A stretch of DNA of 64,000 nt from Aliibacillus thermotolerans (lineage in GTDB: Bacteria; Bacillota; Bacilli; Bacillales; Marinococcaceae). The position numbers were made by a program, and so were the translations under genes. The stretch is taken from NCBI RefSeq assembly GCF_027853235.1, contig NZ_WKJG01000061.1:1-64000 (forward strand), given 5' to 3'. This document shows, one piece after another, positions 45,461-52,936 of the stretch. The notes beneath the pieces are model-generated. The model worked only from the letters and a program-made list of their open reading frames with translations, did no database searches and was not told where the DNA came from. Numbering within the stretch: position 1 is the stretch's first letter; each line of letters starts with the position of its first letter.

Positions 45461-46966
45461 CTAATCTTTATTTAATTGTATGGCAATTCCAGTTAAAACA
45501 TATATAACACAAGGAAGTGCGACTCCATTTCCCCACATTTTATATTCAGCAGTATCAGAATGTGGCTGGCTTAACCATTTGACGATTTGCTTTCGAGTTT
45601 TAGGTCGCTTATTTTTACTAATCAATTGTCGGTGCGTTTCCCACACTTTCTCCCAAAAGTTAATCTCTTCATCCGATGGGTTGTCTTCACTTAAGTTATC
45701 GCACCATCCATCTGGGAAACCTTGCAATCTACCACATTCAGTAGGGGTGAGCCTCCTCACAATTAAATCTTCAACATTTACAAGTGGGGGATCCTTATAA
45801 TCAGTAGCAACAAGCGTACTAGCGAGTTCTTTTTCGGCACTTGTAAAATGTGAGTTTTTACTAGATGAATAGGTTGATTGTTTTCCTTTTCTTAATTCAT
45901 CTTTACTACTCACAATTGCAATTCCGCCTTGATTACTGTTTGGTGAGTTACCAGATGTATCTATTGTTCTTGACACATCACTTTCATAAATATTTGCTCG
46001 AACGTTAACCGTTCCTTCAGATGTCAAACGAATATCAAAGGTTCTCGGTTTCTCTAAAACAAATGGCTGATTGTTTCCACCAGTTCCATATAAAGACACA
46101 ACGGTCTGGGCAACATCAACCGGTCCTTTAATTCTTGCATCCCTTCCATGGTTATCGAATACAAGTGGAGGATGATTTGATTTTGCTCGTAAAGTTGCTG
46201 TTACCCCTTTGGTTACATCCATTCGGCTACCACCTTGGTCATTTAAGCAGATATTGCTTGTTTCTTTAGCACTTTTTGAAGTATCTCCGGTAGTTCCTTG
46301 CTCCGCTGTTTTGCTCTGCGTAAAATACCCTCGCAAGCTCTCTGACTCAAATAATATTTTGGATGCACTTCTTCCATTAAAATCTGCGACAAGAAAGATT
46401 CGTTTTCTTCGCTGGGGTACTCCCCAATATTGCGCATCAAGGACTCGCCAGGCAATTGAGTAGTTATCTCCCAACACTTCTCCTGCATTTTCCCATTTAT
46501 CTGGTTTAGGGATATCAACTTTCTCGGCCTTGACCTTACAGAATTTCTCGATGACACTTTTGAAGTCTTCTCCTTTATTTGAGGAGAAGGCTCCACAGAC
46601 ATTTTCCCACACTGCATATCTTGGATATTCACCATTTGTTTTACACCTCATTTCCTTTATAATTCGCATCGCTTCATAAAATAAAGAGGACTGACTTCCG
46701 TCTAGTCCTGCACGTTTTCCTGCAATTGATAGATCAGTACATGGTGAACCAAAAGTGATAATATTAACTGGTTCAACCTCTGCACCGTTGATTGAACTAA
46801 TGTCCCCTAAATGTTTCATTTGAGGAATTCGTTTTGATGTAACACGAATTGGAAATGGTTCAACTTCAGATGCCCACTTTGGTTCAATTCCGCAAATGAT
46901 ACCTGCAAGTGGAAATCCTCCAGAACCATCAAAAAGCGAACCTAAAGTAAGTTTACGCACTTTCAC
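45461..46966 (-). CDS. DNA (cytosine-5) methyltransferase
   Basis: 501 residues. Motif I is TLGSLFDGSGGFPLAG, motif IV is FGSPCTDLSIAG with the catalytic Cys near residue 75, motif VI is AVWENVCGAF, motif VIII is QYWGVPQRRKRIFLVADF, and motifs IX/X are RRLTPTECGRLQGFPDGW and GNGVALPC. A long variable region separates VIII and IX. It probably protects phage DNA from host restriction. The SAM supply gene and an N6 methyltransferase are neighbours. Confidence 0.93.
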   Translation of the reverse strand: MKVRKLTLGSLFDGSGGFPLAGIICGIEPKWASEVEPFPIRVTSKRIPQMKHLGDISSINGAEVEPVNIITFGSPCTDLSIAGKRAGLDGSQSSLFYEAMRIIKEMRCKTNGEYPRYAVWENVCGAFSSNKGEDFKSVIEKFCKVKAEKVDIPKPDKWENAGEVLGDNYSIAWRVLDAQYWGVPQRRKRIFLVADFNGRSASKILFESESLRGYFTQSKTAEQGTTGDTSKSAKETSNICLNDQGGSRMDVTKGVTATLRAKSNHPPLVFDNHGRDARIKGPVDVAQTVVSLYGTGGNNQPFVLEKPRTFDIRLTSEGTVNVRANIYESDVSRTIDTSGNSPNSNQGGIAIVSSKDELRKGKQSTYSSSKNSHFTSAEKELASTLVATDYKDPPLVNVEDLIVRRLTPTECGRLQGFPDGWCDNLSEDNPSDEEINFWEKVWETHRQLISKNKRPKTRKQIVKWLSQPHSDTAEYKMWGNGVALPCVIYVLTGIAIQLNKD

Positions 46967-48191
46967 TCACCTCAAGTTCGCTATAAGCAATCTTTTTATT
47001 ATTTCGAATAACATACACACCTTCATCTGTTCCAACTTGTTCAATGTATCTTTTCGCAATCACATCACAAAACTTTTCATCTAATTCAATCATATAACAT
47101 ATTCGGTCGGTTTGTTCCGATGCAATTAAAGTCGAACCAGAACCACCAAATGGATCGAGTACAATACTGTTTGTTAAACTTGAATTCATAATTGGATAGG
47201 CAATTAAGGCAATTGGTTTCATCGTTGGATGGTCGGCATTTCGTTTAGGTTTATCAAACTCCCAAATAGTCGATTGCTTTCTATCTGAATACCAGCGGTG
47301 TCTACCATTCTTTTTCCAGCCAAATAATATCGGTTCGTGTTTCCACTGATAAGGTGAACGGCCAAGTACAAGTGATTGTTTCTTCCATATACAAGTTCCA
47401 GATAAATAAAAACCAGCTTCTTCAAATGCTCTGCGGAAATTAAGACCTTCTGTATCCGCATGAAACACATAAATGCTGCCATCTTTCGCAAGCGCATCTT
47501 CTGTGTTCTTAAAAGCATCCAATAAAAACTGGTAAAATGTATCATTATTCATATTGTCGTTTTTAATTTTCCCCGCACTGCCTTCATAATCAACATTATA
47601 AGGTGGATCAGTGACAACCAAGTTTGCTTTTTTATCCTCCATTAACTTTTCAAAAGTTTCTTTTTTCGTACTGTCCCCGCATACGAGTCGATGTCTACCT
47701 AAAAGCCACACATCACCTTGCATCGTTATTGGTGGATTTTGAAGTTCTTCTTCGACATCAAAGTCATCATCTTCTACTCGATCTCGAAGTGTATCTTTAA
47801 ACAAATCATCAATTTCAGCAGCGTCAAAACCTGTGAGTGAAACATCAAAGTCTGCTGCATCTAAATCTGTCATAAGTACAGCTAATTTTTCTTTATCCCA
47901 ATCACCGCTAATTTTATTTAAAGCAACGTTTAATGCTTTCTCTTTTTCTTCATTTAATTCAACCACGACACACTCGACTTCAGTTCTTCCCATACTTGCC
48001 AAAACTTTCAACCGTTGATGCCCACCAACTACTCTGCCAGTTGTCTTGTTCCAAATGACTGGATCAACATATCCAAACTCCTCGAGTGAACGTTTTATTT
48101 TTTCATATTCGCTATCGCCTGGTTGTAAATCTTTTCTCGGATTATAATCAGCGGGAATAAGCTTTTTAACTTCAATCTTCTCTATTATCAT
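46953..48191 (-). CDS. ParB-like nuclease domain fused to N6-adenine/N4-cytosine DNA methyltransferase
   Basis: 412 residues. Residues 1-120 are a ParB/Srx domain (IPADYNPRKDLQ, GYVDPVIWNKTTGRVVGGHQRLKVL). The rest is a beta-class DNA methyltransferase with VVTDPPYNVDYEG as motif IV and VLDPFGGSGSTLIA as motif I. This fusion is typical for Firmicutes prophages. It overlaps metK and the C5 methyltransferase on each side. Confidence 0.92.
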   Translation of the reverse strand: MIIEKIEVKKLIPADYNPRKDLQPGDSEYEKIKRSLEEFGYVDPVIWNKTTGRVVGGHQRLKVLASMGRTEVECVVVELNEEKEKALNVALNKISGDWDKEKLAVLMTDLDAADFDVSLTGFDAAEIDDLFKDTLRDRVEDDDFDVEEELQNPPITMQGDVWLLGRHRLVCGDSTKKETFEKLMEDKKANLVVTDPPYNVDYEGSAGKIKNDNMNNDTFYQFLLDAFKNTEDALAKDGSIYVFHADTEGLNFRRAFEEAGFYLSGTCIWKKQSLVLGRSPYQWKHEPILFGWKKNGRHRWYSDRKQSTIWEFDKPKRNADHPTMKPIALIAYPIMNSSLTNSIVLDPFGGSGSTLIASEQTDRICYMIELDEKFCDVIAKRYIEQVGTDEGVYVIRNNKKIAYSELEVSESA

Positions 48192-49350
48192 ATTTACTCA
48201 CCGCCTGATTAAATTCTTTATACCTTTTCACGTCTTCCCATGGGAATAACCAACTATCGAAATGGCCATAAACTGCTGTATCGGCATACTGAACATCTCG
48301 CAACTGTAAGTATTCAATAATCGCTGCTGGTTTTAAGTTAAATACTGCTAGAGCTGCTTGTTCAAGTATTGAATCAGAAACTTTTCCCGTCCCAAATGTA
48401 TTTATTGAAAATGCGACAGGATTCGCCTTTCCGATAGCATATGAAATACTTACCTCACATTTCTCTGCGTAATCGCACCACACGATGTGCTTGGCAATAT
48501 GCCTTGCCATATAAGCACCACTTCTATCAACTTTGGTAGGATCCTTTCCTGAAAATGCCCCGCCACCATGCGCTGTAAAACCTCCGTAAGTGTCAACCAT
48601 CAGTTTTCTTCCAGTTAATCCTGTATCAGCTGTTGGTCCTCCAACAACAAATCGCCCTGATGGATTGATTAAAATATCTGTATTTTCATCAAACGGGAAG
48701 TCTTCAAAAACCTGCCATAAGACATTTTCAATAATATCTCTTTCAATTTCTGTTTGTCTTTTATAAGCAAGATGTTGAACAGATACAACAATTGTTTTAA
48801 CTCTGATTGGTTGATTATTTCTATATTCAATTGTGACCTGGGCTTTCCCATCTGGAAAATATCCTTTAATAATTTTTCCTTTGCGGACTTCATCTAATCG
48901 TTTTACAATTTTATGTGAAAGCACTAATGGTAATGGCAGCATTTCCTTTGTTTCATTTGTCGCATAACCATACATTGTTCCTTGGTCACCTGCGCCAATT
49001 GTTCCGTAAGGCTCTTTGATTCTCTGACGAGCTTCAAGTGCTGTATCTACCGCTTGTGCAATATCTGTACTTTGTTTCTGTACATATACAGATATTTTAA
49101 AATCTGTAGGTTTGTAACCCACATCAACTAATACACTTTTTACAACATCTTTAAGATTAAGTTTTTCGCTACAGGAGATTTCGCCCGCCACGATGATTCT
49201 TCCTTTTGTCGCAAGCACCTCACATGCCATACGTGAAGCTTTGTCTTTTGTTAAACAAGCATCCAAAATACTATCTGATATTAAATCACAAAGTTTATCC
49301 GGATGACCCGCACATACACTTTCAGCTGTTAAATATTTAATCGTCATCAC
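48172..49350 (-). CDS. metK: Phage-encoded S-adenosylmethionine synthetase
   Basis: 392 residues. ESVCAGHPDKLCDLISDSILDA, GAGDQGTMYGYA, GGPTADTGLTGRKLMVDTYGG and GGGAFSGKDPTKVDRSGAY are the family motifs. It makes SAM from Met and ATP. The gene overlaps the ParB-methyltransferase by 20 bases, suggesting that it supplies SAM for the two phage methyltransferases. The start is ATG 49350 or the adjacent ATG 49347. A host copy surely exists elsewhere, though it is not in this window. Confidence 0.95.
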   Translation of the reverse strand: MMTIKYLTAESVCAGHPDKLCDLISDSILDACLTKDKASRMACEVLATKGRIIVAGEISCSEKLNLKDVVKSVLVDVGYKPTDFKISVYVQKQSTDIAQAVDTALEARQRIKEPYGTIGAGDQGTMYGYATNETKEMLPLPLVLSHKIVKRLDEVRKGKIIKGYFPDGKAQVTIEYRNNQPIRVKTIVVSVQHLAYKRQTEIERDIIENVLWQVFEDFPFDENTDILINPSGRFVVGGPTADTGLTGRKLMVDTYGGFTAHGGGAFSGKDPTKVDRSGAYMARHIAKHIVWCDYAEKCEVSISYAIGKANPVAFSINTFGTGKVSDSILEQAALAVFNLKPAAIIEYLQLRDVQYADTAVYGHFDSWLFPWEDVKRYKEFNQAVSKYDNRED

Positions 49351-49365
49351 ATTACCTCGTTTCAG

Positions 49366-49917
49366 TTATTTGCCTTTACGCATCGTTAATAAACGCTCCA
49401 TCATATCATCTTGTGGATTCGCACCAATGAATTCTGTTGCACTGTTTTCTCTTATAATTTGATAAATTTCTAACCAGAGTCGATTGGTTTGTGTCATGAA
49501 GTTTTGACTCATAGCAACATACGGGCTTTGCATAGCATTTCCCGTTGTTGGATGTTTTGCTAAAAAGCCAAACTCTGTCACAGCTGCCTCGCACTGCATC
49601 CATCTTGCTGCACTCATAGCATACCTTTCTAAAAGTTGCGGCATGATTAAATGAGCACAGTCCCTTTCATTTAACCAATTCCACGTTTCTTCATAAATTT
49701 CTGCCGCTTCAAGAGTTGAACCGTCCTTTTCAGTGGCAGATAGCATCTCTCTTGGCGGTGGCATTTCTTGTCCTTGAAGGTCAGGTGCATGTGTAAATTC
49801 GAGCACTTCTAATTTTCGTCTACCTGGATTTCCATCTTCTAATTTTTCGTATAATGGCTTTCTTTTACGTCCAGAACCAACCCGAGCACCGCCCCTATTT
49901 GTTCCATCCTTGGCCAT
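49366..49917 (-). CDS. Terminase small subunit, P27 family
   Basis: 183 residues. NRGGARVGSGRKRKPLYEKLEDGNPGRRKL is the P27 start, and LERYAMSAARWMQCE and RLWLEIYQIIREN follow. It binds the packaging site and hands DNA to the large subunit. The large subunit is 7.7 kb further downstream, because the modification block and the erm cassette lie between. Confidence 0.9.
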   Translation of the reverse strand: MAKDGTNRGGARVGSGRKRKPLYEKLEDGNPGRRKLEVLEFTHAPDLQGQEMPPPREMLSATEKDGSTLEAAEIYEETWNWLNERDCAHLIMPQLLERYAMSAARWMQCEAAVTEFGFLAKHPTTGNAMQSPYVAMSQNFMTQTNRLWLEIYQIIRENSATEFIGANPQDDMMERLLTMRKGK

Positions 49918-50022
49918 TTCAACACCTCATTTCTGCTCGCCCCCTATATACCCTCTTTGAAATCGCGACTTTTTGCGTGACGTTCCCCGCCCGTTGTCCA
50001 CATGATAAGCTGTAGAGATTGA

Positions 50023-50388
50023 TTACCCCCTACTCCTTCGCCAACGATCGCCATCTCGTGCGGTAATCGATGAGTGACAGGGTGTGCAAACAGACATCAG
50101 ATTGCTTTCGTCATGCGTTCCACCACGTGACAGCGGTAGGATGTGATGTACTTCTTGCACTGGAGTTAGCTTCCCGTTTCGCTTACACTCCTCGCAGAGC
50201 GGGTTCTTTGCAACATAACGGTCACGTATCCTTTTCCAGGCACGTCCGTATCGCTTTGCGGTGTTTGGATCACGTTGATACCTTTCATATCTTCTTGCCT
50301 CAGCCTTCCGGTGTTCATCACAAAAGCGTTCATGCGTTAACTCAGGACATCCTGGCTGTGAACAAGGTCGCTTTGGTTTTCTCGGCAT
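50023..50388 (-). CDS. HNH endonuclease
   Basis: 121 residues from ATG 50388 behind GGAGGTGAAAGTT. The HNH core is LCEECKRNGKLTPVQEVHHILPLSRGGTHDESNLMSVCTPCHS, with two zinc CxxC pairs. HNH proteins next to terS assist DNA packaging in cos-type phages. It is the first gene of the packaging block. Confidence 0.93.
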   Translation of the reverse strand: MPRKPKRPCSQPGCPELTHERFCDEHRKAEARRYERYQRDPNTAKRYGRAWKRIRDRYVAKNPLCEECKRNGKLTPVQEVHHILPLSRGGTHDESNLMSVCTPCHSSITARDGDRWRRSRG

Positions 50389-50405
50389 AACTTTCACCTC
50401 CAAAC

Positions 50406-50441
50406 AAAAAAGCCCCCGTAGGATTTCTCCCACGAAGGCTT
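50406..50441 (-). terminator. Terminator immediately upstream of the HNH/packaging operon
   Basis: On the minus strand GCCTTCGTGGGA pairs with TCCTACGGGGGC around GAAA, followed by TTTTTT. The HNH ribosome binding site begins only about 10 bases later. Transcription from the early region must be antiterminated or re-started here. Confidence 0.85.
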
Positions 50442-50443
50442 GC

Positions 50444-50601
50444 GATATTTCGTCTATATTAATACCATAACATGCTCAAAGTCAAAAAGCGTCCGCAATA
50501 TTACTCACTTGAAAATTCAAAGAGTATTTTGATTCACTTTGATACTTTTTCCATACTACCACTATAACCTGCGTAATATCTAAATGCATCCAAGATTTTA
50601 C
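50444..50601. other. Short intergenic region between regulator and packaging operon
   Basis: It contains GCGTCCGCAATATTACTCAC and, about 90 bases away, GCATCCAAGATTTTACTCAC, an imperfect repeat (G C A/G T C C, then ATTTTACTCAC-like) that could be an activator site. No gene is seen. Confidence 0.3.
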
Positions 50602-51060
50602 TCACTTGCCATAAAGCAGTAGTGTCAACCTATCCAACGCTCTATTCTTTTTGTTGTAGGCAGATGACCTCTCAATCTTAAAGTAATCACAAATTGTATG
50701 CACAGCTTCGGTTCGTCTTTGGTCTTCCACCATATAAAATTCATACAGAACAAACTGTTCATCTTCAGTTAACTCATCCCAAGCAGGCTGGAACCAATTC
50801 ATATATTCGATGGCCTGTCTTAATCTTTCTTTCAGCACATCAATTTTATCTATGCTAAAGACAATCCGACTTTCATTGGCTTTAGGATTGTGTACGGAAG
50901 GCATGCCATCATTCACTGGTGCACTTGGGGACAACATTCCGTCATGAAGGATTGCAATGTCGTCATCGGTATTATCTATAATGTGTTTCATACTATTATA
51001 ATCTTTTATCACATCAATCGTTGCTGCTCGTTTATCTAGGTAGTGCCATACAATATTCAT
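50602..51060 (-). CDS. Phage late-gene transcription regulator, ArpU/RinA-like
   Basis: 152 residues. The C-terminal part resembles sigma region 4: LTEDEQFVLYEFYMVEDQRRTEAVHTICDYFKIERSSAYNKKNRALDRLTLLLYG. The N-terminal half is charged. Such proteins (ArpU/RinA/DUF1492 group) activate late genes in Gram-positive phages. It is the last gene before the terminator and packaging operon, as expected for a late activator. It overlaps the helicase gene by four bases. Confidence 0.7.
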   Translation of the reverse strand: MNIVWHYLDKRAATIDVIKDYNSMKHIIDNTDDDIAILHDGMLSPSAPVNDGMPSVHNPKANESRIVFSIDKIDVLKERLRQAIEYMNWFQPAWDELTEDEQFVLYEFYMVEDQRRTEAVHTICDYFKIERSSAYNKKNRALDRLTLLLYGK

Positions 51061-52415
51061 ACAGGAATTCCCCCTTTTAACGTTGCTTTCACCGCATCAA
51101 TGAGTGCTGACTGAGTATTATTCTTTTTATTTAAAGCATCCATCACACGCTCGTCCATTGTTTCTTTAGCGATTAAATGATGGATAATCACTGTGTCTGT
51201 TTGTCCTTGCCTGTACAGCCTTGCATTTGTTTGTTGGTATAACTCCAAGCTCCAAGTTAGTCCAAACCATACGAGTGTTGAACCACCCGCTTGTAAATTT
51301 AAACCATGTCCTGCGGATGCGGGATGAATGGCTGCAATTTGAATCTTTCCCTCGTTCCATTTTTTAATGGAATCACTACTTGTTAAAACTTCTACCTTAA
51401 ATCGGTTTTGTATGCGGAGCAGGTCGTGTTTAAACCAATAAGCAATTAATACAGGTTTACCGTTTGCCGCTTCAATGATATCTTCTAACTTTTCGAGTTT
51501 TCGATCATGTATTTGAGTGACAGAACCGTTATCATCGTAAACTGCACCATTTGCCATTTGAAGAAGTTTATTTGATAAAGCCGCTGCATTTGAAGCGGTT
51601 ATGTCCTCACCTTTTATCGTTGTAATCAAATCACGTTTCATGACATCAAGCGTTTCTTTTTCTTTCTGATTTAACGAAACAGGCATTTCATTCATGACTA
51701 AATCGGGTAGTTTTAAATAGTCCGTCCCTTTCATACTGATAGTGATATCGCTTATTTTTTCATATATCGCTTCTTCTGCCCCTGGTTTTGGTTTATATGA
51801 GAAAATCATATGTTGATTTCTTTTGTCAGGATCGAAGTATGATTCTCTGAAACGTCCGATGAACTTCCCTAATCTTTCACCCATATCAAGTAATCGGTAC
51901 TCCGCCCATAAGTCCATTAAGCCATTCGATGAAGGTGTTCCTGTTAAACCAACTATTCTTTTAATGTTAGGTCTCACTTTCATTAAACTTTTAAAGCGTT
52001 TTGATTGATGAGATTTAAACGATGATAATTCATCAATAACAACCATATCAAAATTAAAATCGATACCGCTTCTAGCAATCAACCATTCTACATTTTCTCG
52101 GTTAATGATATAAATGTGCGCGTCTGAATATAATGCTTCTAAGCGCTCTTTTTCTGTTCCAACAGCAACTGCATAAGTTAATCCTTTCAAGTGACTCCAT
52201 TTTTCAATTTCTTCTGGCCACGTATTTCTAGCAACCCTGAGTGGTGCGATTACTAAAACCCTATCAACTTCAAATCGTTCTAACATCAATTCATAAATAG
52301 CAGTCAGTGTAATCACACTTTTACCGAGACCCATTTCAAGAAATATTGCCGTTATAGGATTTTCTATAATAAAATTTGTTGCAAACTCCTGATATTTATG
52401 TGGCTTGAATTTCAT
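51057..52415 (-). CDS. SNF2-family DEAD/DEAH helicase
   Basis: 452 residues from ATG 52415 behind GGAGGGATGTTGG. Motif I is FLEMGLGKSVITL, motif II VVIDELSSFKS, motif III GLTGTPSSNGLMDLW, and motif VI LYQQTNARLYRQGQTDTVIIHHLIAKETMDERV. In this prophage type it belongs to the replication block with VRR-NUC and VapE. It overlaps the VRR-NUC gene by 20 bases. Confidence 0.93.
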   Translation of the reverse strand: MKFKPHKYQEFATNFIIENPITAIFLEMGLGKSVITLTAIYELMLERFEVDRVLVIAPLRVARNTWPEEIEKWSHLKGLTYAVAVGTEKERLEALYSDAHIYIINRENVEWLIARSGIDFNFDMVVIDELSSFKSHQSKRFKSLMKVRPNIKRIVGLTGTPSSNGLMDLWAEYRLLDMGERLGKFIGRFRESYFDPDKRNQHMIFSYKPKPGAEEAIYEKISDITISMKGTDYLKLPDLVMNEMPVSLNQKEKETLDVMKRDLITTIKGEDITASNAAALSNKLLQMANGAVYDDNGSVTQIHDRKLEKLEDIIEAANGKPVLIAYWFKHDLLRIQNRFKVEVLTSSDSIKKWNEGKIQIAAIHPASAGHGLNLQAGGSTLVWFGLTWSLELYQQTNARLYRQGQTDTVIIHHLIAKETMDERVMDALNKKNNTQSALIDAVKATLKGGIPV

Positions 52416-52677
52416 CCAACATCCCTCCAATACTTTCAGGATCATCTAGACAAAAGACTATAAAACCTAGTGATTCTAACTGCTGTTTTCTTTTCTGCTG
52501 AAGCGGTCTGAGTTTATTTCCTGGGGCTTTCACTTCAATAAAGCCAATTTTCCCGTTTGGTAGTAACACTAACCGATCGGGCAATCCATCAAAACCTGGT
52601 GATGTTAGTTTAATAGATAAACCCTTCATATTTTTGACCGCTTCGCTTAATTTTAACTCGATAGATTTTTCTCGCAT
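52396..52677 (-). CDS. VRR-NUC domain nuclease
   Basis: 93 residues. SPGFDGLPDRLVLLPNGKIGFIEVKAPGNKLRPLQQKRKQQLESLGF shows the PD-(D/E)xK core (GxPD ... ExK with VKAPG) of the small VRR-NUC family. It is thought to act as a Holliday-junction or flap nuclease together with the SNF2 helicase. Confidence 0.93.
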   Translation of the reverse strand: MREKSIELKLSEAVKNMKGLSIKLTSPGFDGLPDRLVLLPNGKIGFIEVKAPGNKLRPLQQKRKQQLESLGFIVFCLDDPESIGGMLDEIQAT

Positions 52678-52690
52678 TCCAAACTCTCCT

Positions 52691-52935
52691 GTTCCAAACG
52701 TTTTTAAACTTTCTTACGCGCGTATATGCGTATTTGCGTGATTTCATCCTATATTCTTATATTTTCCTAATATCATATTTTTCTTGGAACATTGGAACAT
52801 GTTTTTTACAAACCCTTATACGACATAGGTTGATTGCTGTTCCTAACTATGTGACGAACTTCTTTTATTTTGTTCCAGGAACATAATATTCTGTTCCAAT
52901 GTGATGTTTTTGTTCCAAACTCGATTTTTTGGAAC
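52691..52935. repeat. Cluster of nine GTTCC/GGAAC motifs
   Basis: GTTCC occurs at 52691, 52839, 52872, 52893 and 52912, and GGAAC at 52786, 52794, 52878 and 52931. Most are within TTGGAAC or GTTCCAA, two sit in inverted GTTCCAGGAAC (52872-52882). No gene is seen in the 259 bases between VRR-NUC and vapE, which suits a replication origin or operator array. Confidence 0.65.
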
Positions 52936-52936
52936 G

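Noticed and set aside
46243-46635. 130-codon minus-strand frame inside the C5 methyltransferase gene
   Set aside because: Out-of-frame shadow of motifs that are conserved in the methyltransferase frame.
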